Shown piece after piece: positions 53,932-62,342 of a stretch of 64,000 nucleotides of DNA; position 1 is the first letter of the stretch; the number at the start of each line of letters is the position of its first letter. Position numbers and translations under genes: made by a program. Origin of the DNA: an uncultured bacterium (GTDB taxonomy: Bacteria > Cyanobacteriota > Vampirovibrionia > Gastranaerophilales > Gastranaerophilaceae); contig CAJMSH010000002.1 of NCBI GenBank assembly GCA_905216055.1, positions 186,001-250,000 of the forward strand. The letters are read 5' to 3'. The notes beneath the pieces were generated by a model. The model did not search any database. It saw only the letters and a program-made list of their open reading frames with translations, and was not told the DNA's origin.

Positions 53932-54735
53932 ATGGAAAACAAAAAACTTGCAGATATCGGTGTATTTGGCGGATCAGGATTTTACAAATTTCTTGACAAT
54001 ATTGAAGAAGTAAAAGTTGAAACTCCTTATGGAATGCCTAGTGACAGTTTATTTATCGGAACTGTCGGAGAGCACAAAGTAGCTTTTATGCCAAGACATG
54101 GAAGAAGCCATACTATTTTGCCTCATTTAATTAATTACAGAGCAAACGTATGGGCTATGAAGCACGTTGGTTGCGAAAGAGTAATTTCTCCTTGCGCTGC
54201 AGGAAGTTTGCAAAAACACGTTAAACCGGGAGATTTTGTAATTTGTGATCAATTCGTAGATTGGACTGACGGTAGAAAATCAACTTTCTTTGAAGGACCT
54301 ATCGTTACGCATCCGTCTGCTGCTGAAACTTACTGTCCTGAATTAAGAAAATTAGCTATCAATACAGGCAAAGAACTCGGTATTACAATTCACGAACAAG
54401 GAACAGTTGTTGTAATTAACGGACCTAGATTTTCTACAAAAGCTGAATCTAAATTCTTTACTAATCAAGGTTGGGAAGTTATTAATATGACAGCATTCCC
54501 TGAAGCTTACCTTGTTAAAGAAATGGATATGTGTCCTTTAAATATTTCATTAATTACTGATTATGATGCAGGTTTGGTTGGAGATGTTCCTCCTGTTTCT
54601 CATCATGAAGTTATTGAAGTATTTAATTCTAATGTATCAAACTTGAAAAATCTACTCTTCAAGATGATTGAAAAAATCCCTGCACAAAGAAATAATTGTG
54701 ATTGTGCTAATACAAGAAAAAGTTCTCAATTATAA
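53932..54735 (+). CDS. mtnP: S-methyl-5'-thioadenosine phosphorylase
   Basis: Splits 5'-methylthioadenosine with phosphate to adenine and 5-methylthioribose-1-phosphate in polyamine and methionine salvage. PNP/MTAP fold: ADIGVFGGSGFYKFLDN at the N-terminus, the phosphate-binding FMPRHGRSHTILPHLINYRANVWAMKHVG, RVISPCAAGSLQ, and VVINGPRFSTKAESKFF with WEVINMTAFPEAYLVKEMDMC carrying the base/ribose site. Catalytic Asp in LITDYDAG. The segment is normal at 267 residues. ATG has GAGAGG about eight bases upstream. yggT follows 24 bases later. Confidence 0.94.
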   Translation: MENKKLADIGVFGGSGFYKFLDNIEEVKVETPYGMPSDSLFIGTVGEHKVAFMPRHGRSHTILPHLINYRANVWAMKHVGCERVISPCAAGSLQKHVKPGDFVICDQFVDWTDGRKSTFFEGPIVTHPSAAETYCPELRKLAINTGKELGITIHEQGTVVVINGPRFSTKAESKFFTNQGWEVINMTAFPEAYLVKEMDMCPLNISLITDYDAGLVGDVPPVSHHEVIEVFNSNVSNLKNLLFKMIEKIPAQRNNCDCANTRKSSQL

Positions 54736-54759
54736 GAAATAACAAAAAACAGGTGAGAT

Positions 54760-55029
54760 ATGATAAATAATTTGATATTTGTAACAAACAGCTTTTTTCA
54801 AATATATTTTTGGCTAATTCTTGTCAGATGTCTTTTGAGCTTTATACCAAGCATTGACTGGTATAAACAACCGTTTGAAGCATTAAAAGATTGTACTGAT
54901 TTATATTTGAATCTGTTTAGAAGAATTGTACCGCCAATTGGAGGTTTGGATTTTTCTCCGATTATTGCGGTTATCGCATTACAAATATTAAATTATTTAA
55001 TTATCTATTTGCTTTTCTTGTTTAAATAA
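54760..55029 (+). CDS. yggT: YggT family membrane protein
   Basis: An 89-residue protein with two hydrophobic helices (FFQIYFWLILVRCLLSFIPSI and FSPIIAVIALQILNYLIIYLLFLF), the usual YggT size and pattern, with LVRCLLSFIPSIDWYKQPFEAL and RRIVPPIGGLDFSPIIA as conserved parts. Members sit in the inner membrane and are linked to cell division, turgor or chloroplast nucleoid positioning in cyanobacteria. It is probably co-transcribed with mtnP. Its last 33 bases overlap the convergent kinase-like gene. Confidence 0.88.
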   Translation: MINNLIFVTNSFFQIYFWLILVRCLLSFIPSIDWYKQPFEALKDCTDLYLNLFRRIVPPIGGLDFSPIIAVIALQILNYLIIYLLFLFK

Positions 55030-55980
55030 TCTTAAAGCTTCTTGAATTTTCGCTCTATGAGGGGTTCTAGGATTGTTCAATTTTACTTGCAGATGTTCTA
55101 AAAAGGAATTCAACTCTTTTTCGGAATTTCTGTGCATTAATTTTTTAAAATATTTCATTACAACTTTATCTTTTATAAAGCCCGGATATTTTAGACAACC
55201 GCCTACATCATAAAACTTGCCATGAATAGGTTCATTTGTCGTATCTGTATAAAATATTTTAAACAAGTGATCTACATCAAGCGGAGCAGTTGTTTTTGTA
55301 TTTCTTATATCTGCCAATTCTGTTATAGCATATCCTGATTCCAAATCAGAGATATAATGTTTTGTAAACTGAGTTTTATCAAGTTTATGACCTGCTATAT
55401 TTTTTAAATATGTCCAAAAATTTGCTTCTGCATAAACGCCTTGAGAATTTGAGAGCTCTTTTACAGGACATTTTATACTATGAAAAACCTTAAAAGCTTT
55501 ATCGTGCATAATTCTTTGTTTTGTATGTTTATCATACATAACAAGCTTAAATACATTTCCCCAACAACCCCTGCTTATATAAGATAAATCAACTTTTATA
55601 TTATCAGGAACAATATCTTTCAAAAGTTTGTTAAAAAATTTAGTAAAATCTTTTTCTAAAATTTTTAAATTTTCTGGATCTAAGTCATTAAAATCGTATG
55701 AAATAATATTTTCTGCTTTACATTTTTTATAACAAGCCCTCAAATAAGTCGTCATATTAGACAACGCTCTTTGGAAAAGTTTGATATTATATTCCCTATC
55801 TTTTTTATCCCAAAGATTAATAATTTCATTAGGTAGATTTCCTACAACTTTATTTTTTGCATTAGGCACAAATGCATCATAATTTTTGTATCCGAAACTT
55901 GCCTTAAAAAATCTTTTCAAGCGCGTCGGGTAACATTTTTCAAAATTCACTTTTGGAATTCTACCTAACATACATTTCAT
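54997..55980 (-). CDS. Divergent protein-kinase-fold protein, possibly pseudokinase
   Basis: A 327-residue protein with kinase-fold landmarks read by eye: a Gly-rich loop at 136-144 (SRGCWGNVF), beta-3 Lys at K164 (KAFKVF), an alpha-C Glu at E185 (YAEANFW), a hinge-like YAITELADI at 217-225 and DVG at 258-260 in place of DFG (GKFYDVGG). No HRD catalytic loop is clear, so activity is doubtful. The N-terminal 130 residues are Lys/Asn-rich and of unknown type. No signal peptide or membrane helix. Such divergent kinases in host-associated bacteria are often secreted effectors or signalling relatives. It stands opposite trkA. The family is not one I can name. Confidence 0.55.
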   Translation of the reverse strand: MKCMLGRIPKVNFEKCYPTRLKRFFKASFGYKNYDAFVPNAKNKVVGNLPNEIINLWDKKDREYNIKLFQRALSNMTTYLRACYKKCKAENIISYDFNDLDPENLKILEKDFTKFFNKLLKDIVPDNIKVDLSYISRGCWGNVFKLVMYDKHTKQRIMHDKAFKVFHSIKCPVKELSNSQGVYAEANFWTYLKNIAGHKLDKTQFTKHYISDLESGYAITELADIRNTKTTAPLDVDHLFKIFYTDTTNEPIHGKFYDVGGCLKYPGFIKDKVVMKYFKKLMHRNSEKELNSFLEHLQVKLNNPRTPHRAKIQEALRLFKQEKQIDN

Positions 55981-56020
55981 AAATAATATGAAACTTCAAA
56001 ATTGACAAAATAAATGATGC

Positions 56021-56049
56021 TTGTAAAAAAAGTTTACTTAAGATATAAT
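56021..56049 (+). promoter_or_regulatory. Promoter of trkA, probably leaderless
   Basis: TTGTAA (56021-56026), exactly 17 bases, then TATAAT (56044-56049). The trkA ATG is at 56057, seven bases past the -10, where transcription would start. No ribosome-binding site is present. Confidence 0.7.
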
Positions 56050-56056
56050 TCGGGTT

Positions 56057-57397
56057 ATGAAGATGGTGATTTACGGTGCGACGGAAATTGGTTGTCTTTT
56101 GGCAACAGAATTCTTCGAAGACCATGATATAACTATAATTGACAAAGAAGAAAACAGGTCAGATGAATTTGACAAGCTTGATATAAGCTTTGTTCAAGGA
56201 AATGCTTCAAGCATTGATGTTTTAAACAATGCTGATATTAAAAATGCTGATATCTTCATTGCTTGTACAGGAATAGATGAAGCTAATATTGTTGCATGCT
56301 TATCAGCTAAAAAGTTCGGTGGAGTTAGAACAATCTGCTTTGTTAGCAGAGAAGAATACAAAAAAACATTAAGCCTAGAAAAAAATAGCGCTAATTTTTG
56401 TGATTTCTTCATAGACTACATAATATGGCCTGAAGAACTTCTAACCCAAGATATTTTCCGCATAGTAACAGTTGCCCATGCTCTTGATGTTGAAAATTTT
56501 GCAGACGGAAGAGCAAGACTTTTGGAATACAAGGTAAAACCTCATCATCCGATTGTAGGTAAAAAGGTTAAAGATTGCGGATTTACTAAAAACACCTTAA
56601 TCGTAGGATTAACAAGAAATTCAGAACTTTTTATTCCAAACGGAGAAACAGAAATTAAAGAGGATGATAAACTAATATTTATGGGAACTTCTCATTCTCT
56701 CGACATTTTGGCAGGAACATTTTTCCACGAAAAAGAAATTGTAAAATCTGCAGCAATAATTGGCGGTGGAAATGTCGGAATGATGCTTGCAAAATCTCTT
56801 GAAAAATTAAAAATTAAAACAAAAGTAATAGAAAAAGATTATGACAGATGCCGTGTACTTGCTGAGGAACTGACAAATACACTTGTTATAAACGGTGATG
56901 GCACAAATTTAAAGCTTCTTGATGAAGAAGAAATCGGTGCAGCAGATGTTGTAATAAGCGTTACAAATAACGATGAAAAGAATCTGCTTTGTTCACTCTT
57001 AGCAAAACAATTAGGAGTAAAAAGAGTTATTGCAAGAGTTGCAAAAGTTATAAATATTCCGCTATTTGAAAAAGTCGGGATTGATATTGCGGTTTCTCCT
57101 AAAAATTCAGCTATTAATGAAGTTAAAAATGATTTGCAAGAAAATGATGTTGATATTCTTGCAACTGTTGAACAAGGTCAGGGAGAAGTATTGGAAATTA
57201 CCGTTATACAAGACTTTAACGGTCAAAAAATTAAAGATATCAAATTCCCTGCCGGAGCAATTATCGGTGTTATCATAAGAAAAAATAATATTATTATTCC
57301 TTATGGAGAAACAGAAATTTATACAGATGATATTTTAATAATTTTCACTACATCTGATAATGCGGGCACTATTAAAGAATTTTTTAAGGTAAAGTAA
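56057..57397 (+). CDS. trkA: Trk potassium uptake regulatory protein TrkA
   Basis: A cytosolic ring protein that gates the TrkH K+ channel through NAD(H) or ATP binding. It has the doubled RCK plan: RCK-N1 (KMVIYGATEIGCLLATEF, with the usual GxGxxG as GATEIG), RCK-C1 (ARLLEYKVKPHHPIVGKKVKDCGF), RCK-N2 (AAIIGGGNVGMMLAKSLE, GxGxxG clear, and the DGTN, NDEKN pieces) and RCK-C2 (VLEITVIQDFNGQKIKDIKFPAGAIIGVIIRKNN). The length of 446 is standard. It is followed one base later by trkH and is driven by a strong promoter seven bases before the ATG. Confidence 0.95.
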   Translation: MKMVIYGATEIGCLLATEFFEDHDITIIDKEENRSDEFDKLDISFVQGNASSIDVLNNADIKNADIFIACTGIDEANIVACLSAKKFGGVRTICFVSREEYKKTLSLEKNSANFCDFFIDYIIWPEELLTQDIFRIVTVAHALDVENFADGRARLLEYKVKPHHPIVGKKVKDCGFTKNTLIVGLTRNSELFIPNGETEIKEDDKLIFMGTSHSLDILAGTFFHEKEIVKSAAIIGGGNVGMMLAKSLEKLKIKTKVIEKDYDRCRVLAEELTNTLVINGDGTNLKLLDEEEIGAADVVISVTNNDEKNLLCSLLAKQLGVKRVIARVAKVINIPLFEKVGIDIAVSPKNSAINEVKNDLQENDVDILATVEQGQGEVLEITVIQDFNGQKIKDIKFPAGAIIGVIIRKNNIIIPYGETEIYTDDILIIFTTSDNAGTIKEFFKVK

Positions 57398-57398
57398 T

Positions 57399-58868
57399 AT
57401 GCGCTTAAATTATCTTGCAAAAGCAATAGGATTAACAATGATATATATAGGGCTTGTAATATTAACCCCAATAATAGCAGCTCTTTATTATCACGATTTT
57501 AATTCTATAACTCCTTTTGCAACAGCCGCATTAATTTCAATATCTTTTGGCTGGATATTTATGAAATTAGTCCCAGGTACATCTGATTTGGAAAACCTTA
57601 ATGACATAAAAAAAGCAGAAGCTCTTTTTATTGTAGCTGTTTCATGGATTATATTCGGAATTATTTCAGGAATTCCGTATCTTTTCTATGGAATTTCTCC
57701 TTTAAATGCTCTTTTTGAAGCAGTATCAGGGATTACAACAACAGGCGCAACAATTCTGACACATTTTAACTATCCGAAAGCATTTTTCTTCTGGCGTTCA
57801 TTAACTCAATGGTTAGGCGGTTTAGGAATAATCGTGTTATTCGTTGCGATATTACCACAATTTGCGGTTGCAGGAAGGCAAATGTTTTTTGCGGAAGCCC
57901 CCGGACCTACAGAAGATAAGTTTACTCCGAGAATCAGAAACACTGCATCTGCATTATGGAAAATTTATGCAGGACTCACAGTTTTAAATGCTATTTCCCT
58001 AATAATTGCAGGGATGCCGAAATTTGATGCTGTTTGTAATTCTTTTTCAACATTATCAGCAGCAGGTTTTTCGCCAAATCCTCAAAGCATTATGGGATAC
58101 CATTCAAACTGGATAAACTGGGTAACAATAATATTTATGTTTTTGGCAGGCGCCAGTTTTAATATACAATATAAAGCCGTAGTTCAGAAAAATCCACTTG
58201 TACTATTTAAAAATGAAGAATTCAAACTCTATTTTTCATTAGTTATGTTTATGGCTGTGTTAATTACAATTTCGCTTATTTTAAATACTCATTACAGTAT
58301 TTTCCAGGGATTTACCGATGCATTATATCAGGTAGTAAGTATTACAACATCTACCGGAAGTGCAAATGTTGATTTTATACAGTGGGACTATACATCTAAA
58401 CTGCTTCTGTTTATTGTAATGTTTATGGGCTCTTGCTCAGGGTCTGCCGGAGGCGGTATTAAAATGGTGCGCTGGCTGATTGTATATAGAGCTATGAAAA
58501 GCGAATTAGTGAGAATTTTACATCCTAATGCAATTGTAAATATTAAAGTTGATAACAAAACTGTACCTGCAGAAGTTACAAGACAGATTGTAGTATATGT
58601 ATTTTATTACTTCATAATTTTCGGGATAACTTCAATTATAATATCAATAATAGAGCATAATAGTGTTATAGGACTTGCTGGAAGTATAACAGCACTTGGA
58701 AATATCGGGCCGGGTTTTGAACAGATGACAGGTCCTATGAGTAGCTTTAACGGTATACATTCAGCAAGCAAAGGCATAATGATTTTTAACATGCTTGTCG
58801 GACGTCTTGAATTAATTCCGTTTGTTGTAATGTTACAAAAAGATTTTTGGACGCTCAAAGACAATTAA
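57399..58868 (+). CDS. trkH: Trk-type potassium transporter TrkH/TrkG
   Basis: An inner-membrane K+ channel-like transporter with four M1-P-M2 repeats. The selectivity filter pieces can be picked out: TTTGATIL (about 114-120), STLSAAGFSP (about 208-217), TSTGSANVD (about 318-325) and TALGNIGPG (about 428-436), each with a Gly in the filter. Ten or so membrane helices with a normal length of 489. It follows trkA by one base, and the pair makes a complete Trk system. It overlaps the convergent ADP-ribosyltransferase gene by four bases. Confidence 0.95.
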   Translation: MRLNYLAKAIGLTMIYIGLVILTPIIAALYYHDFNSITPFATAALISISFGWIFMKLVPGTSDLENLNDIKKAEALFIVAVSWIIFGIISGIPYLFYGISPLNALFEAVSGITTTGATILTHFNYPKAFFFWRSLTQWLGGLGIIVLFVAILPQFAVAGRQMFFAEAPGPTEDKFTPRIRNTASALWKIYAGLTVLNAISLIIAGMPKFDAVCNSFSTLSAAGFSPNPQSIMGYHSNWINWVTIIFMFLAGASFNIQYKAVVQKNPLVLFKNEEFKLYFSLVMFMAVLITISLILNTHYSIFQGFTDALYQVVSITTSTGSANVDFIQWDYTSKLLLFIVMFMGSCSGSAGGGIKMVRWLIVYRAMKSELVRILHPNAIVNIKVDNKTVPAEVTRQIVVYVFYYFIIFGITSIIISIIEHNSVIGLAGSITALGNIGPGFEQMTGPMSSFNGIHSASKGIMIFNMLVGRLELIPFVVMLQKDFWTLKDN

Positions 58869-59245
58869 CTAATAGCATTAAACACATCTTCGGGAACAAT
58901 ATATTTCAACTTAACATGTAAGTAATCATTATTTGCATCTTTAATATTTTTTACACCTACATATTCAAATTTTGAACTCCTTAGAAAGACTATTTCATCT
59001 TGTTCCCCAATTATTCCGGTTCTTGAGACTTTTGCGCCTTTAGGAACCTCTATTTCATATAATACTCCTCGATTATTCGGCATATAAACTTTTGCATAAG
59101 AAATATCTGATGTTGCATAAGCATATTCCTTCATATCAATAATATCACCTTTTTTAATACTTAATCTTTTCAAATAAAGAGGATATTCTGAAAAGAAATC
59201 AGGCTTTTCTCCAATACACCTATATACATTAAGCTTTTGCTCCAA
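58865..59245 (-). CDS. ADP-ribosyltransferase domain, R-S-E class (C-terminal part)
   Basis: A 126-residue frame from TTG at 59245. It has the three R-S-E landmarks: Arg in VYRCIG (R9), the S-T-S region as YATSDIS (T45, S46), and EQDEI at 81-85, with E84 as catalytic Glu and Q82 two before (QxE). The end (GVLYEIEVPKGAKVSRTG, VFLRSSKFEYVGVKNI) matches the terminal strands of mono-ADP-ribosyltransferase toxins and phage enzymes. These transfer ADP-ribose from NAD+ to a protein or small target. The frame lacks an N-terminal part that seems to be encoded by the adjacent gene in another frame. Function of the split gene is unknown. Confidence 0.72.
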   Translation of the reverse strand: MEQKLNVYRCIGEKPDFFSEYPLYLKRLSIKKGDIIDMKEYAYATSDISYAKVYMPNNRGVLYEIEVPKGAKVSRTGIIGEQDEIVFLRSSKFEYVGVKNIKDANNDYLHVKLKYIVPEDVFNAIS

Positions 59246-59250
59246 AGGTT

Positions 59251-59568
59251 TTAAGATTTTAATGTTTTAAATTCAGTATCTGCAATACTTATCATTTCTC
59301 TTGGAGTAAGAACAGTGTTCATAAACTTCATATCCATTTGTTTAGGATAAGGACTGAATATAAAATGATGATTTATTCCATGCAATTGACCATGCAAAGA
59401 AACATTCTCTTTGTTAGATTGAAATATAACCCTTTCTTTTCTAGCATCAGCCCAATACTTATGACAAAATAAATCTTCAGTTCTTACTAGAGGTTTATCT
59501 GCTCCCGACTTTATTTTTAAAGCCTTTTGAAACTTATTTACAAATCCACTAATCGCTGAAATTTTCAT
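59251..59568 (-). CDS. N-terminal part of the split ADP-ribosyltransferase gene
   Basis: A 105-residue frame beginning MKISAISGFVNKFQKALKIKSG and ending EFKTLKS six bases before the downstream transferase frame. Its last helix (REMISIADTEFKT) flows into the upstream extension of the next frame (NIKILKPLEQKLNVYRC) if one A is restored in an A run near 59265-59268 (AAAA read as AAAAA). That would give one protein of about 230 residues, as is usual for such transferases. The short start MKISAI is shared with the protein at 40357. I infer one gene broken by a one-base loss; two separate genes are also possible. Confidence 0.6.
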   Translation of the reverse strand: MKISAISGFVNKFQKALKIKSGADKPLVRTEDLFCHKYWADARKERVIFQSNKENVSLHGQLHGINHHFIFSPYPKQMDMKFMNTVLTPREMISIADTEFKTLKS

Positions 59569-59679
59569 ACTACCTTTTCCAAAAATTACCTATATTATAT
59601 ATAAAAATTTTGCATCACAAAAATGGCTACATATCTCATATTCATAAATGATTAAAATGAACAAAATTTATGGTTTAAT

Positions 59680-59697
59680 CGTTACAATATTGTAACG
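59680..59697 (+). promoter_or_regulatory. 18-bp perfect palindrome at the start of the efflux operon
   Basis: CGTTACAATATTGTAACG, a perfect inverted repeat, overlaps the start of the CGAGG ribosome site of tolC. The size and symmetry suit a TetR or MarR-type repressor; bound protein would block transcription or translation of the operon. Confidence 0.65.
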
Positions 59698-59709
59698 AGG
59701 ATTTTAAAC

Positions 59710-61155
59710 TTGAAATTCAATATAAAGGTTATAACCTTAATAATATTTATGTCGTGTAGTGTTTTGTCTGTTTCTGCTATAGAGCAGATGAGTGTTGAAA
59801 AAAATGCTGTTTTGAATATTAAAGATTGCATTGAAATTGCACTACATAACAGCCCTTTAATAAAAAAATCCCGTTACAATTATGGACTTGCTAAAGGCAA
59901 CTTAGGGATTGCAAAATCTGAATACTTCCCGACTTTAGGAATAGGTACAGGGTATAATTATACTAACAATAATAATAACAGACTATCTACAAATTCTGGA
60001 ATTTATTCTGCTGAAGCGAATATAAATCAGCTTATTTGGAATTTTGGGAAAACAAATGCAAATATCAGAATGTATAATTTTGACAGAATGGCTGCATTAT
60101 ACGAATTTGAAGATACTGTTTTACAAACAATATTTGGAGTTAAAACAAACTATTACGGAGTTTTAGCTGCTAAAGCAACTCTTGATGTAAACAGAGCTAA
60201 CGTTCAAATAAATGAAAGAAACTACCAAAGAACAAAAGCTTATTTTGATGAAGGGATTAGATCTAAAATTGACCTAGTTAATGCTGAAGTAAACCTAAGT
60301 GATTCAAAAGTTACTCTTGTTGAATCGGAAAAAGCCTATAAAAACGCATTGGTTCAACTTAATAATTCAATGTATATAGCTTTTGCACCGGAATATGAAA
60401 TTGAAAATACCGAAACTTTCAATTTCCAAAACAATTACGTTCCTGTTAATTTAGAAAAAATTGATGAAAAAAAAGATTTAAGTAAACCGCCCAAAGCTGT
60501 CGGAGATGCTTTTTTAACATCACAAGTTGAAAAAATAAATGTACTTGATAACTACAAATTCAAACCGTTTCCATACACATTTGAAGAAGCCGTCAATCTT
60601 GCATATAAAAACAGACCTGACTTGAAAGCATACAATGCAACACTAAAAGCTATGCAAGAATCACTAAAATACACCAAAAGAGAATACTTACCCGAGATTT
60701 CTGCAACAGCAGGGTACGGTTACAGAGATCAATACAATACAAATTCATTCAATGTAGGTGTTAATCTATCAACTAACGTTAATATAAAAGGGCAAAAACA
60801 CAAAATTGATAACGCTAAAATACAGGTAGATTTGGCTAAAACAGAAATAGATCAAGCTAAACAAGATATCTACTTTGAAGTTCAAAATCTTTATATTACA
60901 ATGATGCAATTAGAAAAACAAATTCCGCTTTTGGCAGTAAAAGTCAAACAGACATTAGAAAATTTTGAACTTGCAGATGGCAGATATGCTGTTGGCTTAG
61001 GTGATTATATACAACTTCAAGATGCAAAAGTAAATTATAATAACGCACAAGTATCTTATGTACAAACAGTGTATAATTATAACGTAGCAAGAGCTAATTT
61101 AGAAAAAGCTATCGCTTTACCGCAAGAAGTTACAACATCAATAGAGGATAAATAA
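59710..61155 (+). CDS. tolC: TolC family outer-membrane efflux channel
   Basis: A 481-residue outer-membrane/periplasmic tunnel protein for type I or ABC efflux. TTG start with CGAGG nine bases upstream; signal peptide KFNIKVITLIIFMSCSVLSVSA, then the repeated OEP halves: LNIKDCIEIALHNSPLIKKSRYNYGLAKGNLGIAKSEYFP and TFEEAVNLAYKNRPDLKAYNATLKAMQESLKYTKREYLP, with long coiled helices of about 200 residues between. The second half ends YAVGLGDYIQLQDAKVNYNNAQVSYVQTVYNYNVARANLEKAI, as usual. It overlaps the start of macA by one base, so the two are translationally coupled. Confidence 0.95.
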   Translation: MKFNIKVITLIIFMSCSVLSVSAIEQMSVEKNAVLNIKDCIEIALHNSPLIKKSRYNYGLAKGNLGIAKSEYFPTLGIGTGYNYTNNNNNRLSTNSGIYSAEANINQLIWNFGKTNANIRMYNFDRMAALYEFEDTVLQTIFGVKTNYYGVLAAKATLDVNRANVQINERNYQRTKAYFDEGIRSKIDLVNAEVNLSDSKVTLVESEKAYKNALVQLNNSMYIAFAPEYEIENTETFNFQNNYVPVNLEKIDEKKDLSKPPKAVGDAFLTSQVEKINVLDNYKFKPFPYTFEEAVNLAYKNRPDLKAYNATLKAMQESLKYTKREYLPEISATAGYGYRDQYNTNSFNVGVNLSTNVNIKGQKHKIDNAKIQVDLAKTEIDQAKQDIYFEVQNLYITMMQLEKQIPLLAVKVKQTLENFELADGRYAVGLGDYIQLQDAKVNYNNAQVSYVQTVYNYNVARANLEKAIALPQEVTTSIEDK

Positions 61156-62339
61156 TGCTTTATAAGGATTATGTACAAAAAATAAAAAATATAAAAAAAA
61201 GACATATAATTGCAGGAACAGTTATAATCGTAGTATTGGCAAGCTGTATCATAGGTGTTACAAACAGTAAAAAAGTTCATTACCAAACCAAACCTATTAA
61301 ACGCTGCACAATAACTGAAGTTGTAGAAGCTTCAGGCACAATCAATCCTGTAAACACAGTAAGCGTAGGTTCAACAGTATCTGGTTTGATAAAAGAAATT
61401 TATGTAGACTACAATGATGTTGTAAAAAAAGGACAAATCTTAGCCCAAATTGACCCTGCAAACTTTGAAGCAACAGTTCAACAAAATCAGGCACAAATTA
61501 ATAATGCACAAGCAAACGTTGCAAAATTACAAGCTATTGCAGACTTTGACAGACAACAATACATTAGATACAAAAATCTTTATGCAAAAAACTTTGTCGC
61601 TAAAAGTGAACTTGATGAGAAATATAGTACCTACAAATCAGATCTTGCACAAATAAGCGCAGCAAGAGCTCAAATTAGCCAATATCAAGCGTCATTAAAA
61701 ACTGCGATGACAAACCTTGGTTACACAAAAATTATAGCACCTGTTGACGGAACTATAATTTCAAGAGAAATTGACTTAGGATCTCCTGTTGCAGCAAGCT
61801 TTCAAGCTCCCGAACTTTTTACAATAGCACAAGATTTGACAAATATGCAAATTGAAGTTAGCGTTTCAGAAGCAGATATCGGTAATGTTCAAGAAGGGCA
61901 AGACGTTACCTATACAATTGACGGCTACCCTGATATGAACTTTAAAGGTAAAGTAACTCAAGTAAGATTATCCCCAACAACAGAATCAAACGTTGTAACT
62001 TATACAGTAATTGTTGATGTAAATAATGAAGATTTGAAACTAAAACCCGGAATGACTGCAAACGTATCAATCATTACTGATAGAAGCGAAAATGTACTTT
62101 GTGCACCTAATATTGCACTTAAATTTACACCTGACATAAACGGTCCTAAATACAAAAATCAAGGTATTTGGATTCTCGAAAAAGGTAAACCGCAAAGAAT
62201 TGAAATAAAAACAGGCGCAAATAATGATACCAATACAGAAATAATTTCTGACAAAATTAATGAAGGAACAGAAGTTATTACCGCAATAAAAAGCAAAAAT
62301 GCAAAACAAGACGGCAGAATGCGTGTTCCGAGGTTGTAA
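61155..62339 (+). CDS. macA: MacA-type periplasmic adaptor (HlyD family)
   Basis: A 394-residue periplasmic linker joining the MacB pump to TolC. One N-terminal membrane helix (RHIIAGTVIIVVLASCIIGV) precedes the barrel-sandwich (EASGTINPVNTVSVGSTVSGLIKEIYVDYNDVVKKGQILAQID), a coiled-coil hairpin (about 100-185), the lipoyl half (KIIAPVDGTIISREIDLGSPV) and the beta-barrel plus MPD (LTNMQIEVSVSEADIGNVQEGQDVTYTIDGYPD...). GMTANVSI and the C-terminal PQRIEIKTGANN are typical. The arrangement tolC-macA-macB with an extra permease is the MacAB-TolC type for macrolides, lipopeptides or lipid-like substrates; the substrate here is unknown. Confidence 0.95.
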   Translation: MLYKDYVQKIKNIKKRHIIAGTVIIVVLASCIIGVTNSKKVHYQTKPIKRCTITEVVEASGTINPVNTVSVGSTVSGLIKEIYVDYNDVVKKGQILAQIDPANFEATVQQNQAQINNAQANVAKLQAIADFDRQQYIRYKNLYAKNFVAKSELDEKYSTYKSDLAQISAARAQISQYQASLKTAMTNLGYTKIIAPVDGTIISREIDLGSPVAASFQAPELFTIAQDLTNMQIEVSVSEADIGNVQEGQDVTYTIDGYPDMNFKGKVTQVRLSPTTESNVVTYTVIVDVNNEDLKLKPGMTANVSIITDRSENVLCAPNIALKFTPDINGPKYKNQGIWILEKGKPQRIEIKTGANNDTNTEIISDKINEGTEVITAIKSKNAKQDGRMRVPRL

Positions 62340-62342
62340 AAA

